In this document: piece by piece, positions 1 through 11,850 of the stretch
Layout: the number at the start of each line of letters is the position of its first letter
Position numbering within the stretch: position 1 is the first letter of the stretch
Source: Numida meleagris
Taxonomy: Eukaryota; Chordata; Aves; Galliformes; Numididae
DNA: 64,000 bases
Assembly (NCBI RefSeq): GCF_002078875.1
Contig: NC_034414.1
Span: forward strand, 12,466,355-12,530,354
Direction of reading: 5' to 3'
Translations under genes and position numbers: made by a program
The notes under the pieces: generated by a model
Database searches by the model: none
Told to the model about the DNA's origin: nothing
Seen by the model: only the letters and a program-made list of their open reading frames with translations

Positions 1-368
1 AAATAGGCTATCTCAGGTATGGTGGGGAAAAAGCACCATACCATAAGAATTAAAAATGCTCAGCAAGAGAATCAAGGCAGACAGCTTTAAAAAAAAAAAA
101 GTGCCCAGAAGGCAGGATTGGATCTGTTTCTCCAAACATAACTTCTAAACCACGTATGACTGCTGAGTGAAGTCCAGGGGAATTGCTTGCTGATATTAAG
201 CGAAAGAAATATTCTGCCATCAATATCCATTAAAAGCAAAGCCTAGTCCAGTTACATAAACACTAATTTTGACGTACTTGTTTTTCTGGTGAACAGAAAT
301 TCTGGGCAAGATGTAAAGCACAGCTTACCAACTTTCACCTTTTGATCATCTTTATGGATTATATTCTG

Positions 369-434
369 TTTTAATTTAATAATTAATAATTTTTAATTTA
401 ATTTAATAATTAATAAATTTAATAATTTTAATTT
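369..434. repeat. Pure A/T tract with internal direct repeat
   Basis: Seen: 66 consecutive bases contain only A and T. TTTAATAATTAATAA occurs at 375-389 and again at 402-416, an offset of 27. It is a low-complexity tandem array with no gene content. Confidence 0.85.
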
Positions 435-2251
435 CAAACACATTATTCTTATTTAAAAAAAAATTGAGCTTCAATACTGAGTTGACAAAAAAAAAAAGAG
501 TCTTACAAAAACACAGGACTAAACCCTGGCCACTTAGCTGGGGAGCAACACTGCTGCAGAGCAGCTTCTCCATATTTCTCCTTGCGGTGCTCCCTTCAGC
601 CTCATCTGGAAATCCCGAGTCCACATATACATATACTTCACACCACTTCTCCCCAGTCTTCTTTTGAAGGTAAGCAACACTGGTAAAGTAATGTCAGCAG
701 AATTTGGGATGCCAGATGCAAGTAGCACCATTTGAGTTGCTGTGGTTAGGAAAGACAAACAACATCTCTGTTGCAGAAGGCTCAAGGTGCATTCTGGGGA
801 CACCTCATTGCTTTGCCTCCACAACTGTAAGAGACACCTGGATTCTGAACTGGGAACTGCTACTTGAGTAGAGGGAACGTATTCAGTTGGTCTTTGGAAG
901 AAGGCAAGTGCTAAAAAGTGTCCTGAGATGAACATCTCCGGCCCATTATGCTGCAGAGATGTTTTCTGAAAGTTCTGCAGAGCACCATTTTCTGGGCCCT
1001 GGCAGAAGAGTCACATGGAAAATGGCATTTATGCATCAGGTGCAGGGATCTGAGGCTGGAAAATAAAATGCCGTTGGCACAGTGACAGGAAAGACAGCTG
1101 ATGGGCAGAAGGATCCACAGGCTCCATGCCAGCTCCAGAAGGTCAGAGGACCAGAACAGAGAATGCAAGCTGAGCCCCTAAGACACTCTCTGGCACTATC
1201 CCATCCAATCCACTGCATAACCTCGGGGTGAAGAGGAAACTAGCTGGAATCAAGACAGGAATATCTGGCACCATTTGGAAGGACTTTCTCTGCCAGAAAT
1301 CTGGGATAACAAAGTATTCTTCAGAACAACAACAACAAAAAAACTATGAAAAGAATATTTGACCAAATAAACAATTCAAAGCTTTGTTCTCCTGTCTTGG
1401 GAGCAAATCAAAACACTGGAAATACAGTATCTCCATAATTGGCCTCACTGTTCTTTCTTGTATCCACAAAGAAAGCCAACTTCTTCCCTCTCCCACTATA
1501 GCTGCACTAGGCTTATCACAGCGTGGAACCAGCTATATAGACAATAAGCTGAACTGGAAACCACATAGAAAAAAAATAGTTAAAATTTAAGGCCACATTT
1601 AGCACCATGACAAATAATCATCATTGCACTCAAAGTAATAGCGTAAAAGACTTTTTAAACTATGGTTAATATTATTGCAAAAATAGCGTAGAACACTAAA
1701 ACCACAGAGCAATCCCAACTCTTGGTGAAACAGCAAGCTTCAGGTGGCAGCAAAGAAGGCCAGACATGATACGCATGCACTTCACAAAAAATATAAAAAT
1801 AAATGAACACTATACAAAGCAGTTGTCACTAACCTGCCATGTGACTATGTGAGAAGCTTGTTTTATTACTCTTTGCTTCAAAACTCTTGTGATAACTTAT
1901 GATCTGCTGAAATGCAGTAAAGGAAACGTTTACCATACCGAGATATCTTTATTCTACAAGACCACTTATTAACAGACCTGTCCATTCATGAGTAAACCAA
2001 GATGCCACTTCTCTTGACTCTGCAGGTTTTGTAAATGTGTCTCCTGTGCCTGAGTATAAGATTTTCAAGTGTCAAATCAACTTTGCAAAAATCTTTAACA
2101 GAAGTGACTCATTCCCAAACCATTTAAACACTTAAATATGCTATCTTACCCCATATGAGAGCCTCCCCCTTTTTTTGTGTGAGCATTTTAACTCTGCCAA
2201 AGGAATTACAACTGGCAGGTCCTACAGAATGCCTACACTGAAATACAGACT

Positions 2252-2265
2252 TTGCATATGCAAAT
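2252..2265. promoter_or_regulatory. Palindromic POU/octamer-like site
   Basis: Seen: TTTGCATATGCAAA, a perfect 14-bp palindrome followed by T. It contains the TGCATATGCA core of the MORE element that binds POU-domain dimers and has an ATGCAAAT octamer half-site at 2259-2266. Function is inferred from motif only. Confidence 0.35.
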
Positions 2266-5200
2266 AGAAGATACATGTATCTAGATCAGGTTTGTTCCTG
2301 GTATCTGCATAAGCAGAATAAACATGGAGGCAAGGCATTACATTTCAGTAACTGCTTAGGGAACAGGACTGACTTTAAGTTGTAGCACTTTATTGTTTAG
2401 GACTGTCTTTACATCCTTGTGCTGAAATACGGTTCCATTAATTTCAGCAGCTCTGATTTTCAACACCTTCTCTGTGAGGCAACGTGTCCTGCTGAAAGGC
2501 TGCTGATTGAGCTAAATGTTTACTTTTCAACATGAAAGGCAGAGCTTTTCACAAATTTTGTAAGGAGATCCTTCTAATTAATTAGTTCCCACAACACATT
2601 TTTTTTTCCCCCAGAGCTGAGGGTTGTGGGGAGCAGGGTCTGTGTTTCTTTTAGAAAGCTGCTGGTGCATCCACAGGCAAAAATCTTTCTTGCTGTCTGC
2701 AAGAGATGCTTTTCAGACAATTTTGCTACCATGAATCTTTTCGGCTCTCCAGAGAGCAACTAAAAGATGATGACTTTGCACGCATAATTCAACTTTTGAG
2801 GATTTCATGTGATTAACTGATACTGACCTCAACCCTTCAGTCACAGGCAAGCCCAGTCCTTCCACATGTCAGCCCGCAGTGGCCAGACCCAGGTCCCAGA
2901 CGTGTGGGACTGACTTCTCTGGCAATGCAACTGGGCACCCAGCTCTGCTGCACTCTAGGTTCAACCCTGCTTCTGCAGTTTGTGAAATGCAAAGTTCTAA
3001 GCAGGATTTCAGCAGCAAAGGCAAGCCTTTATGAAACGGCAAAGGGGACCAATTGCTTCCCCTTGAAATGAGAAAAGAAGCCATGAGAAAAAGGGCTGCC
3101 TGCAGCTGAGAGCAAAAACCTGATTCATGACTAATTCCTACATTTTCAGCTATCAGTTTCTGTCTCTAAAGCTCTGCACCTCTTAGACCCATGACTCTAA
3201 ACCTTCTCATAATATATGGAGAATTCTGCCTCAGAAAGCCAAAACATAATCCTCCCATGAGCTCTGAAGGGATCAGTCAGATTTTCCCAGCAAACGGCAG
3301 AAACCATCACAAGAGGAAGCAGATACCAGGGGACTAAGCAGCTGAGCATAGCAAAACTGCTTGGATTCCGGGCAATTCACTGACTGCTGCTTCTACATTT
3401 TCCCACCTGGTCTGGACTATTTTAGCTACTTGTATTGCTGCCTCTTTAGGCCAGGGAGCATCTTTCACCACCTCCTCTACAACATGGTGTGATCTCGCTT
3501 TGAGCCCATGGATGTTAGTAATGAAAATAATAATGAAGCAATTCTAAAAGAATTCTGTTTTATTTATTCATCCATATGAATATATTAGATACACATTGTT
3601 CTTCAAGTCTGGAACCTAAGAAAGAAGTGAATAAAAGCCCTGCAGAGAAGGTGTTATTGGGTCCTGGAATCTTGGCTCATCTGTATATTTAGAACATACT
3701 TGAAAAAATGAACTTTCAAATTTAACATAAGATGAGACATCATGCACTTACTTAACTGTCCTTTCTCACATGGTGACTGATATGAAATAAACCCGTCCTA
3801 CTTTATTCAGTCATAAAAAGAACTCGAAGGGAATCATGAAGGTAAAGACGCCTTTTTATAGGCCTGCTTTATGGAGCGATTCTGTAGGAAAACGCTCCTT
3901 AGTGCTTTTGTTTCCTCATCTACAGACCAGGGACATAATGTACCCTGGGACAGACAAATAAGCCAATGGTTTATAGAATTAGCTCATATCAAACCCTACA
4001 TTTAATGGCCTTATAGGAAAGAAAAAAGAAAATAAGACTCAAGAAAAGCAGAATTGAGTTAACGAAGTTCAGTACAGACAGGCCACGTTAAAGGACATTT
4101 TAGGCTCCCTGAATGCATGAGACCTGCTGAGACAAAAATCTGCTCCTAAGAGTCAATATTCATTTCCACACCAGCACTGGTCAGACCCCGAGGATTAAGT
4201 TAAGCACTGAATTCCAGCATCAGGCTAGCAGCAGCACTTTGTGAGCGTGACATTTTTATCTGTATGGAGGGTTAAAACTTAGCAGGATTTAAAAAGCACT
4301 TAGTTCCTCTTCTGCTTTTAGTTCGGTTTGGTACTTATTCCTTGTCTTCTACGTTCTGTGAGCAGCCTAATTTCCCCCCGCGATGTCCAGTTCCCTCTCT
4401 GTACTCTTCCCATCCACAAAGCATTTCTGCAGGTCTCTGTACAAAGACAGCATTAGCTGCAAGGATGTCAGAGCAACCCAGAATCCATGCGGTACCTGCA
4501 CACCAGCACAGTCTCTTTCAATTTCTCTCTATCGATAAAGGATTTAAGGAATTGCAGGTGGTTTTGCTTTCTGAGCAGGAGGCGAAGAGCTGCACCACGT
4601 CACTATAGCAACAGCTGCTGTGAACACTCTCCATTTTTATTGGCAGACCTCGACATGTCTCACGGAGCCTCACGGAAAAATTTATACAAATGGAGAAACA
4701 CAAAATGAAACATCCTGAAGGCCAAAGGAAAATATTGTGGAGATCTACATCTTCGTGCATTGCTTAACTACTTCCCCCACGGCAATTTGCTTCTTTTCCT
4801 GTATAGCGGTAATGTTAAAATAGCATTTTAAAACTCACAGTTTAAACAGTAATTGAAGCCTCCACAACACCAAAAGAGAAGACATGGCTGTGATTGGCTC
4901 TGGAGACACTTTAGCACATTGCTGCATTTGACAAAGCTGCAGCACTGGGAAACTGACACTACACAAACGGAGAGAGTGAAATCAGGTGCATGCATATTTT
5001 TTTATGGAGTAATACTCATTTGCATATGGACGCACTGAATTATTCATGTCTCCCAGACAAGACAAAAGAAGCACCCTTCTAAGAAAGATTTCTCCTTACC
5101 CAAATGATTCACTTTTACAAGGAGTCTTCTGCACTCCTAGGAGCTGAGACCTGTGCGAACGCAGCACCGGGATGCTCTGCCCGAGTCTTAGAAATCTAAG

Positions 5201-5799
5201 ACTTGATGGACAAGTTCAGCATCCCCAAACCAACAAAACAGAGCTGAGCTCACAGCAAAATATGAATGTGCCGCAGTTTGAGGTGGCTTCAAGTATCCTG
5301 GAAAGCTACCAAATGGCCGATGTTGAGCTGGAAAATCTCACCTCCAAGTGTGCTTCCAAGGCCAAGATCTCCTGTGCTGGAAAACTGGTTCTTGCTGATG
5401 GTCACTGTTCGTAGGCTTCAGCTTTACTCCAGTCCCCATAAGCCCACACAATACAAATCAAAAACACTTCCACAGATTTCAGCAATAACCACCAGCCTAA
5501 GAACTACTGCTGCTAGAATCTCGCCTTATTGATGAGGTGCATTAACACAGTCACACCCGTTATTTCCCCCCAATGCTGGTTGTTTCCCCATTTTCAACTC
5601 TGCTGCCACAATTTCTTTCCTGAAAAAAACACAATCATCCCAACCACTTTTTTATTCTAACAATCATCTAAAATAACTATATTTAATAGCAAGATTTAGG
5701 GAAAGCAGCCACACCGTTAACGCAGCTCTTCTGAATGTAATACCCCTGCAGTACACAATGCAATCAATCTCTGCTGCCTTGAAAGGATGAAAATGATGT

Positions 5800-5813
5800 G
5801 CTGCCATGGAAAC
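5800..5813. promoter_or_regulatory. RFX X-box-like motif
   Basis: Seen: GCTGCCATGGAAAC matches the X-box consensus GTTRCCATGGYAAC at 12 of 14 positions. X-boxes bind RFX factors. No gene start is evident nearby, so an intronic enhancer role would be speculative. Confidence 0.3.
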
Positions 5814-8800
5814 AGGAAGGCAAATGTTTAGGTTGCTCATCCCTGAAGAGCTGCCCCACCACCGTCTTTAAAGCCTGCTAATAAAATTTTAATCAATGAG
5901 TAGAATAAAGCGAATTTCACATCCTGCTTGACACCATAATCTCAGTTCAGCCAGTGTCAAGCTCTTTTAATGTTCCCTGTATCCAGCTATGCCATGTAAC
6001 ATTAAGAATGAATTTATGCACAAACAGAAATGTCAACATGGGCTCATCTAGTCAGCTACGGGAAACAATTGTTCCACCCAGCAACAGACATCGACTTCCT
6101 GAATTAAAGTTTTGTGCATGTAGGAATGCTTTTTGATTTATTAATTGATGCACCGTACCTCCACTTAAAGCAAAACAAAAATACAAAACAAGCAGTCAAA
6201 TCAAGCAAATCCATCACTAGCAACTGAAGGCCACTGACCAGGAACATGCCCATGGGCAATGAGACAATCAGCCCAGCACTGGAGTGATCCCTCACCAGCT
6301 CCCCTAAACATCCGCTGTTTCTTAGAAATGACAGTTTCCATCTTAACCTGATTTACCTGCAGACAGATATTTCAAGACACTGCGGCTTAGGAAGTAAAAA
6401 CGCATTTCCAGGCAACCAAAGAGAAAACAGGCCAAGCTGCTTGCTGGCAAAATTCCACTCGTTTCACCATTATAATAGCAGAGAATTTGGCTCCAAACAT
6501 GCAGCCATCAATTAACTGTACAGCTAACTATGTCAGTAAACCTATTTGTTACTACACCGGGAAAATGATAAGCAAAACTTGGTTAACCCTCTGTACTAGT
6601 CTATTAGCTCATTCCTTATAATTAAGCGCAATGTTAAGAACATCAGAGCACACTAACAAACAGTTATGATTTGCATTCTCAATCACAGAATGGTAAGGTA
6701 AAGCAGAGAAAATGAAGAATCCATACCGAAAACAAAAGATATACATATATTTTTTAATGCAGTCAGACACCATAAATGACTCTTAAATTTTTCAATTTAT
6801 TTCCACTAACGCATATTGTATTTCTCTCAGCTCCCATACTGCTGGTAGAAGGACTTTAGTGGTCCATTCTGGCACAAAGAAAAGCAGCCCCAATACCAAG
6901 CAACTGCAGCAGAATACAATAAAGGCCGATGTCACAGGTGATATGAGTGACAAGAGGAACAACATATCCCTTACAAGAGGATACAAACCACTGCTTTCAG
7001 CTTCAGAGACTTAGAATAAGGATGATTTCCCACACTTGTCCCAGAAAATGCCAGTGCTTGCAGGAACATGGCTATCCCCCTAGCTGCTGGCATGTTTGGC
7101 CTTCAAGTTTTCTAGAAAAACCTCGACTTGAACCTTCTGTTCAGCTGCACAAGATGTTTAAGGTGCTTGTTATTTTTAAATTAAATATCAGATACACTGA
7201 TTTCCTCTGAGAAGAGGAACAACGTTGCCATTTCCTTTTCCTGGCTTTGTAATTAATATCAAGACTTAATAATTGCAAGCCCAGCCCTCCTGAAAACCAG
7301 GATCCCACTGTGTAGGCACCACACAGCAGCAAGTAGTGTCAGAAGCTTGCAGCTGAGCACCAAGATGGCCAGGGAGTATTAACATATTTGAAAAATCCTG
7401 AACCTTCCAGGCCAGCATTTCCAAGGAATTAAGCAATTGTACTTTGCTCACCTTGGGAACGTTCAGCACATTCAGAAGCCTGCTCTCCAATACTATTTTG
7501 TTTTAGAACATATAATATCAGATGAATGCCAATTTAGGACAATTTACCTTTAGAAATCTTCTTTAACTGGGGCTTAAAGAACATATTCCATCAAAGCTCT
7601 TCAGAATAAACACTCAGGTCTTGATAGAACATATTTATCTATAAACTTACTTGAACTGAAGTTCTTTTCATTTTTCATCCTACATAGCTCTATTTTTGTA
7701 TTTAAATAAATCTGATACGTCGCTTAAGAAGTCTACATTTTTCAAGGGAAGACAAAAATGACAAAAAAAAAGATAAAATGTGGATTTCTGTTTAAAGGCT
7801 ACAATGTTTTCCAGCTGCTTTCATTTCCAATGCATTTGTTTCTTCCCCAAGGTATCTACCATTGTGATATTTAAAAGGATTTATTTGCTCACAGCTAAAC
7901 AGATGATATTTACTCACATTACAAAACTCCTGTCATACAACACCGGCATTGTTTAACCACCTCCTGGTAGGAGGCCTCTCGTACTTGGGACGGCAGCTGG
8001 GACTGTCGCGAGCTGTCTGGACAGGCTCACCACACACAGCACATGGGTATTGCTCCTTCTCCAACTATGAAAAAAGTCTGAAATGTCTTTATTCAATTGT
8101 TCACTTATATCAGCAGGGCAAAATGCAACCAACTCTCTGTGCATTTTGCTGAGTGTACTAATTTAGCCCTTTTACAATAAAAAGCAGATATACAGTTCCC
8201 CTTGGCTCAGAGGGTTAATAGGACAGTGTTTCACTCCTTATGGTTCTTGAGGGGTTGGCTGCTCCCTGGGCATCTGCACCGGCTAACGAAATGGTTTCCT
8301 ATGTCCTTCCATCCAGGCAGCAGCTCTCTCCTGAGCAGTCACAGTTACGAATCACAGAATAAACACTTCAGATGCAACAGTGCTAGCTCTGGCTTCCAAC
8401 AGAAAATTTTGGAGACTAACAGCTTATAGAAAGTAGAGAATGACACTGCGACATTTGGAGCGCAGTGCCCCAGCCTCACTTCCTCAGTAAGATTTCCTTC
8501 CAGCCATGATACTTCAGCTCTTTCACATGCACACAGTTCAATGTTTGCTGGTCTTAACCAAGTTTCCCATGATTCCAAATCTGTAGGACCTTGCTTTTCC
8601 TCCTCTAAGCACTTCCCTGTAGCTACCAATCCTTCTTCTTTACTGAGAAACCCAATGTGACTCTGCAAAAACAAAATGCTGTGCACTAGCCAGTTCCCAA
8701 GTTGTATTCTTTCCAAAGAGGGTTGAGTTTTCAGAATTTTATTTTTTTTTTTGAGAGCACATACGAAGCTAATTTCTGCAGATGGAGTAAAAAGCGTACT

Positions 8801-10117
8801 GCGTGAACAAGGCAGATTGGTTTTCTCACTGGACACTGAAGGGTTGCTATGATTCAGACACTACGCTTAATATTTCAATTTCCACAAGCTAGAGAGGTGC
8901 TGACATAAGAACAAACGTCAGAAGGTTGATCTATTCTGAGATCCATCTCACAAGAAGGCAGACAGCACGCTCTGAATTCAGGTTCTGTTTCTGTCTATTA
9001 AAATTTGACATGTTTCAGTCACTTGAGTACGACAAGATTGCCAGAGAGGAATCCAACACTACACTGCAGCTTTCAAGTGATCATGACGAGACACTATACC
9101 ATCATTTTTCTCTGTCCTTGGTGAAAGTCATAAGAAATAGCAAATTCCTTTATTTACGGGATATTCTGGAAACTTTGTCCTCATTTTTTTTCAAAGTATC
9201 ATTTTTATACACATTCACACTTACTTAAATGCTTCAATTTCGCAATAGTGCCATAACACAACACATAACACTCTATGCAGGGAACTTATTCTTTAGCGTT
9301 ATTTTTGCCTTCTCTAAAATTTGGCAGAGCTGTTGAACTCTGGGAGATTTGGGAAGACTCCTATAGCCCAGGGTGTTAGAACTGGGAGGTCTCAAGATGA
9401 TCAGGTTTGGTTTGGAGGTGTTTTTTTCCCCTCCCCTATTTTTCTTTTTCCTAAGGAAAGAAGTCCTTATGCTGACCCTGATCTTAAATACTGCATCTCG
9501 AACAGTGCGACAACAAGGGAAAACAAGATCTACAGTGTCAGCCACTTACATGTGTTCTCACATAGTCACCATCTGCTTGGTACTCCCAGAAGTCAGCAGC
9601 TCAGATCACAAAAAGCACTGTCATATTAAACACCCTGCTGACACAGACTACGGAGTGAGGAACCAGCCCACAAGCTGCTGAGCCATCAGGTTACGGCCTC
9701 ACAACGTATAAGCAAAGAACCACGAAAAGATCATCCTTTAAGGGCTTTTCCTTCCCTTCTCCCCAGCTGTGGGCTTCCCGCTCATGATGGGACTGCTGCT
9801 GCTCATGCTGCAATTGTTTAGCAATGTATACAATTTTACAAACCTGCAAGTCCACAAATGTCTCCTATTGCATGTGTTTGCAAGAATGAGTTTATGTGGA
9901 GAGAAAGATAAGAAAAATGGAGAAATAACACTCCTTGTTAAAATAATTCATCTGTCCTTTGTTCAGGACAGTGACTAAGTGTTGCCTGAGCTGACCAGGA
10001 TCTGAAACCGTTGTAAATGCTGGATGGGTCACCTCCAGGGCTCCCAGGGAGAGACGATCCAGAGCTTTGTTGTGTGGTAGAACATAGTTTGCTTTCTCCA
10101 GCTTACTTGGCCTACTT

Positions 10118-10292
10118 GGCACTGGCACAGGCTGCCCAGAGAAGCTGTGGATGCCCCATCCCTAGAGGCGCTCAAGGCCAGGTTAGATGGGGCCCTGGGC
10201 TGCCTGATCTACTAGGTGGCATCCCTGCTCATGGCAGGAGACTGAAACTAGATGATCTTTAAGGTCCCTTCCAACAGAAGCCATTCTATGAT
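10118..10292 (+). mobile_element. CR1 LINE, truncated 3' end
   Basis: Seen: ggcactggcacaggctgcc, gatggggccctgggctgcct, a ctagatgatctttaaggtc block and ccttccaac, ending in the CR1 terminal motif attctatgat. This is the extreme 3' end of a chicken repeat 1 (CR1) LINE, 5'-truncated to about 175 bp as most CR1 copies are. No reverse-transcriptase frame remains. Family knowledge: CR1 ends in tandem ATTCTATG units and makes no clear target duplication; here one unit survives. It lines up over its length with the CR1 copy at 52104-52277. Confidence 0.93.
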
Positions 10293-11283
10293 ACTTAAAA
10301 GTGGGTGGAATAGCTCTAATCTTGGCACCCTGCCAGCTCCCAAGGTTTTAAACAACACAGTGCACCCTTCATGACCACGCTGCTCAAGTCTGGATCCTGA
10401 GAGAAAAACTTCTCTAATGATCGTTGTACCAGCATATGATCACTATGTAGTCATAGTGAAGGACTGGGAAGTGATACTTGCTAAACACAGTAACAAACGT
10501 TTCTCATTTTAAATGGGAAAAGGAACAAACTCAACAGGGATAACCTACTCTTTCATAAATACAGATATATATTTAGTATATACAGCTTTAAATGAAAGCA
10601 TGGATTTATCAAATAGTTATTGCTCAGTACAGTACCCTATTTACCTTACAGGATGTTAGAAATTCTCCACATCTGCATATTTCTGACATTTTAGGCTTCT
10701 ACCTGGAAATCTTATGTCACTTGGTTTCCCAGGAACAAGAGGGCCTGACAACTTTCAGACTCACACTTTCGCTCATCTTGTCAGCAGAGATGATGATGAG
10801 CATTTGCATTTCATCACTTCCCTCAGCAGATAAGTACGTTTCTGTTTTTGTAGAAATACAACAATTGTATTTATGCTAAGTATATACACACCTATTTCCC
10901 TAATGTCAGTTCCAGAGCACCTGCACATAAATTTAGAATGAAAATTTTCTTAGGCATGCAATTCCTTTTCTCGCAACTACTATTTGCCAGCTGAACTGAG
11001 CAGCCTCCTCCTCCTCCTCCCTTTCCAGCCATGCAAAAAGACTGGAGCAGCTGACTCTGCTCCTCAGAGGGATCACCAAACATAACTGCTTCAGTAATGA
11101 GAACCTTGTTTTCCCCCCCAAAATAAGTAACTCAGCAATTTGCAGAAGTGTCGGCATGGAGACATAAGCAGATAATCCCGGAAAAGCCTCCAAACTGTTC
11201 TGCCAAGTTTTACATTCTGATCGCTGAACTCTCAGTTCCTAAGCAGACCATGCTAGCAGACAGCTCATACAGTCTGATCTTAG
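10293..11283. other. Unique DNA between two CR1 elements
   Basis: About 1 kb separating the CR1 tail (+) from the CR1 fragment (-). It contains the (CCT)5 run at 11004. Nothing else is recognised. Confidence 0.6.
11004..11020. repeat. (CCT)5 microsatellite
   Basis: Seen: five CCT units plus CC, so a pure pyrimidine tract on the plus strand. It lies between the CR1 tail (+) and the CR1 fragment (-). Confidence 0.85.
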
Positions 11284-11690
11284 AGAACCACAGAGGGGCT
11301 GAAGTGGGCAGGGCCCTCTGGGTTCCTCTGGCCCAGCTTCTGCTCCAGCAGGGACACCCAGAGCAGGGTGCCCAAGCCCATGTCCATGCAGCTTCTGGAG
11401 ATCTCTAAGGAGGAGATCCCACAGCCTCTGGGCAGCCTGTACCAGTGCTCTGGCATCTGCACAGCACAGCAATGCTGCTTGCTGTTCAGAGAGAACCTCC
11501 TATGCTCCAGTTTGTGCCCACTGCCTCGTGTCCTGGCAGCAGGCACCACTGAGCAGAGCCTGGCTCCATCCTCTTAGCTTCTTTCCTGCAGGTATCCACA
11601 GGATGAGATCCCTGTGAGCCTCCTCTTCTCCATGCAGAACAGCCCCAGCTCTCTCAGCTCCTCCTGACAACAGAGCTTTCCTATGACCTA
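11284..11690 (-). mobile_element. CR1 LINE fragment, antisense
   Basis: Seen on the plus strand, in order: cagcagggacacccagagca, a gatctctaaggaggagatcc block, ctgggcagcctgtaccagtg, agtttgtgcccactgcctcg, caccactgagcagagcctgg, cctcctcttctccatgcaga and cagccccagctctctcagct. These are the reverse complement of the region just upstream of the CR1 3' end, so the element lies on the minus strand. The terminal ATTCTATG units, expected near 11284, are missing or eroded. The fragment creates several spurious 70-90 codon frames that should not be annotated as genes. Confidence 0.92.
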
Positions 11691-11800
11691 GAGGTTCCCT
11701 CTATTAACCTAGAGACTATTAGAACATCACTAATTATTTCTCTCATGAAGCAGAGTCCCTGCAGGGTCGCTGAGCACCTTGGGATCCATCAGGTCCCAGG

Positions 11801-11850
11801 GCCACACCACAGGCCACACCACAGACACTACCCACACCACAGGCACTACT
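11801..11850. repeat. Short imperfect tandem repeat, CCACACCACAG unit
   Basis: Seen: CCACACCACAG at 11802-11812, 11814-11824 and 11832-11842, with related CACTAC spacers. It lies about 110 bases beyond the antisense CR1 fragment. Confidence 0.75.

Larger units (their letters stand above)
1..10117. other. Unique non-coding DNA, probable intron
   Basis: No open frame here contains a recognisable domain; the longest, 163 codons on the minus strand at 8345-8836, has no family features. The stretch holds the A/T tract at 369-434, the POU-like palindrome at 2252 and the X-box-like motif at 5800. If the SERGEF exon calls are right, this is the distal part of the gene's large intron. Confidence 0.6.

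Noticed and set aside
1736..1749. CTCF-like CAGGTGGCAG
   Set aside because: Only about 11 of 14 core positions fit, including poor 5' bases.
6683..6703. AATCACAGAATGGTAAGG, like the start of an antisense CR1 end
   Set aside because: The similarity stops after about 20 bases and nothing CR1-like follows.
8345..8836. 163-codon minus-strand frame
   Set aside because: Low-complexity K/L-rich stretch encoded by an A/T run, no domain, no splice or promoter context.
11239..11577. Several 69-89 codon frames on both strands
   Set aside because: They lie in the antisense CR1 fragment and are translations of repeat sequence.
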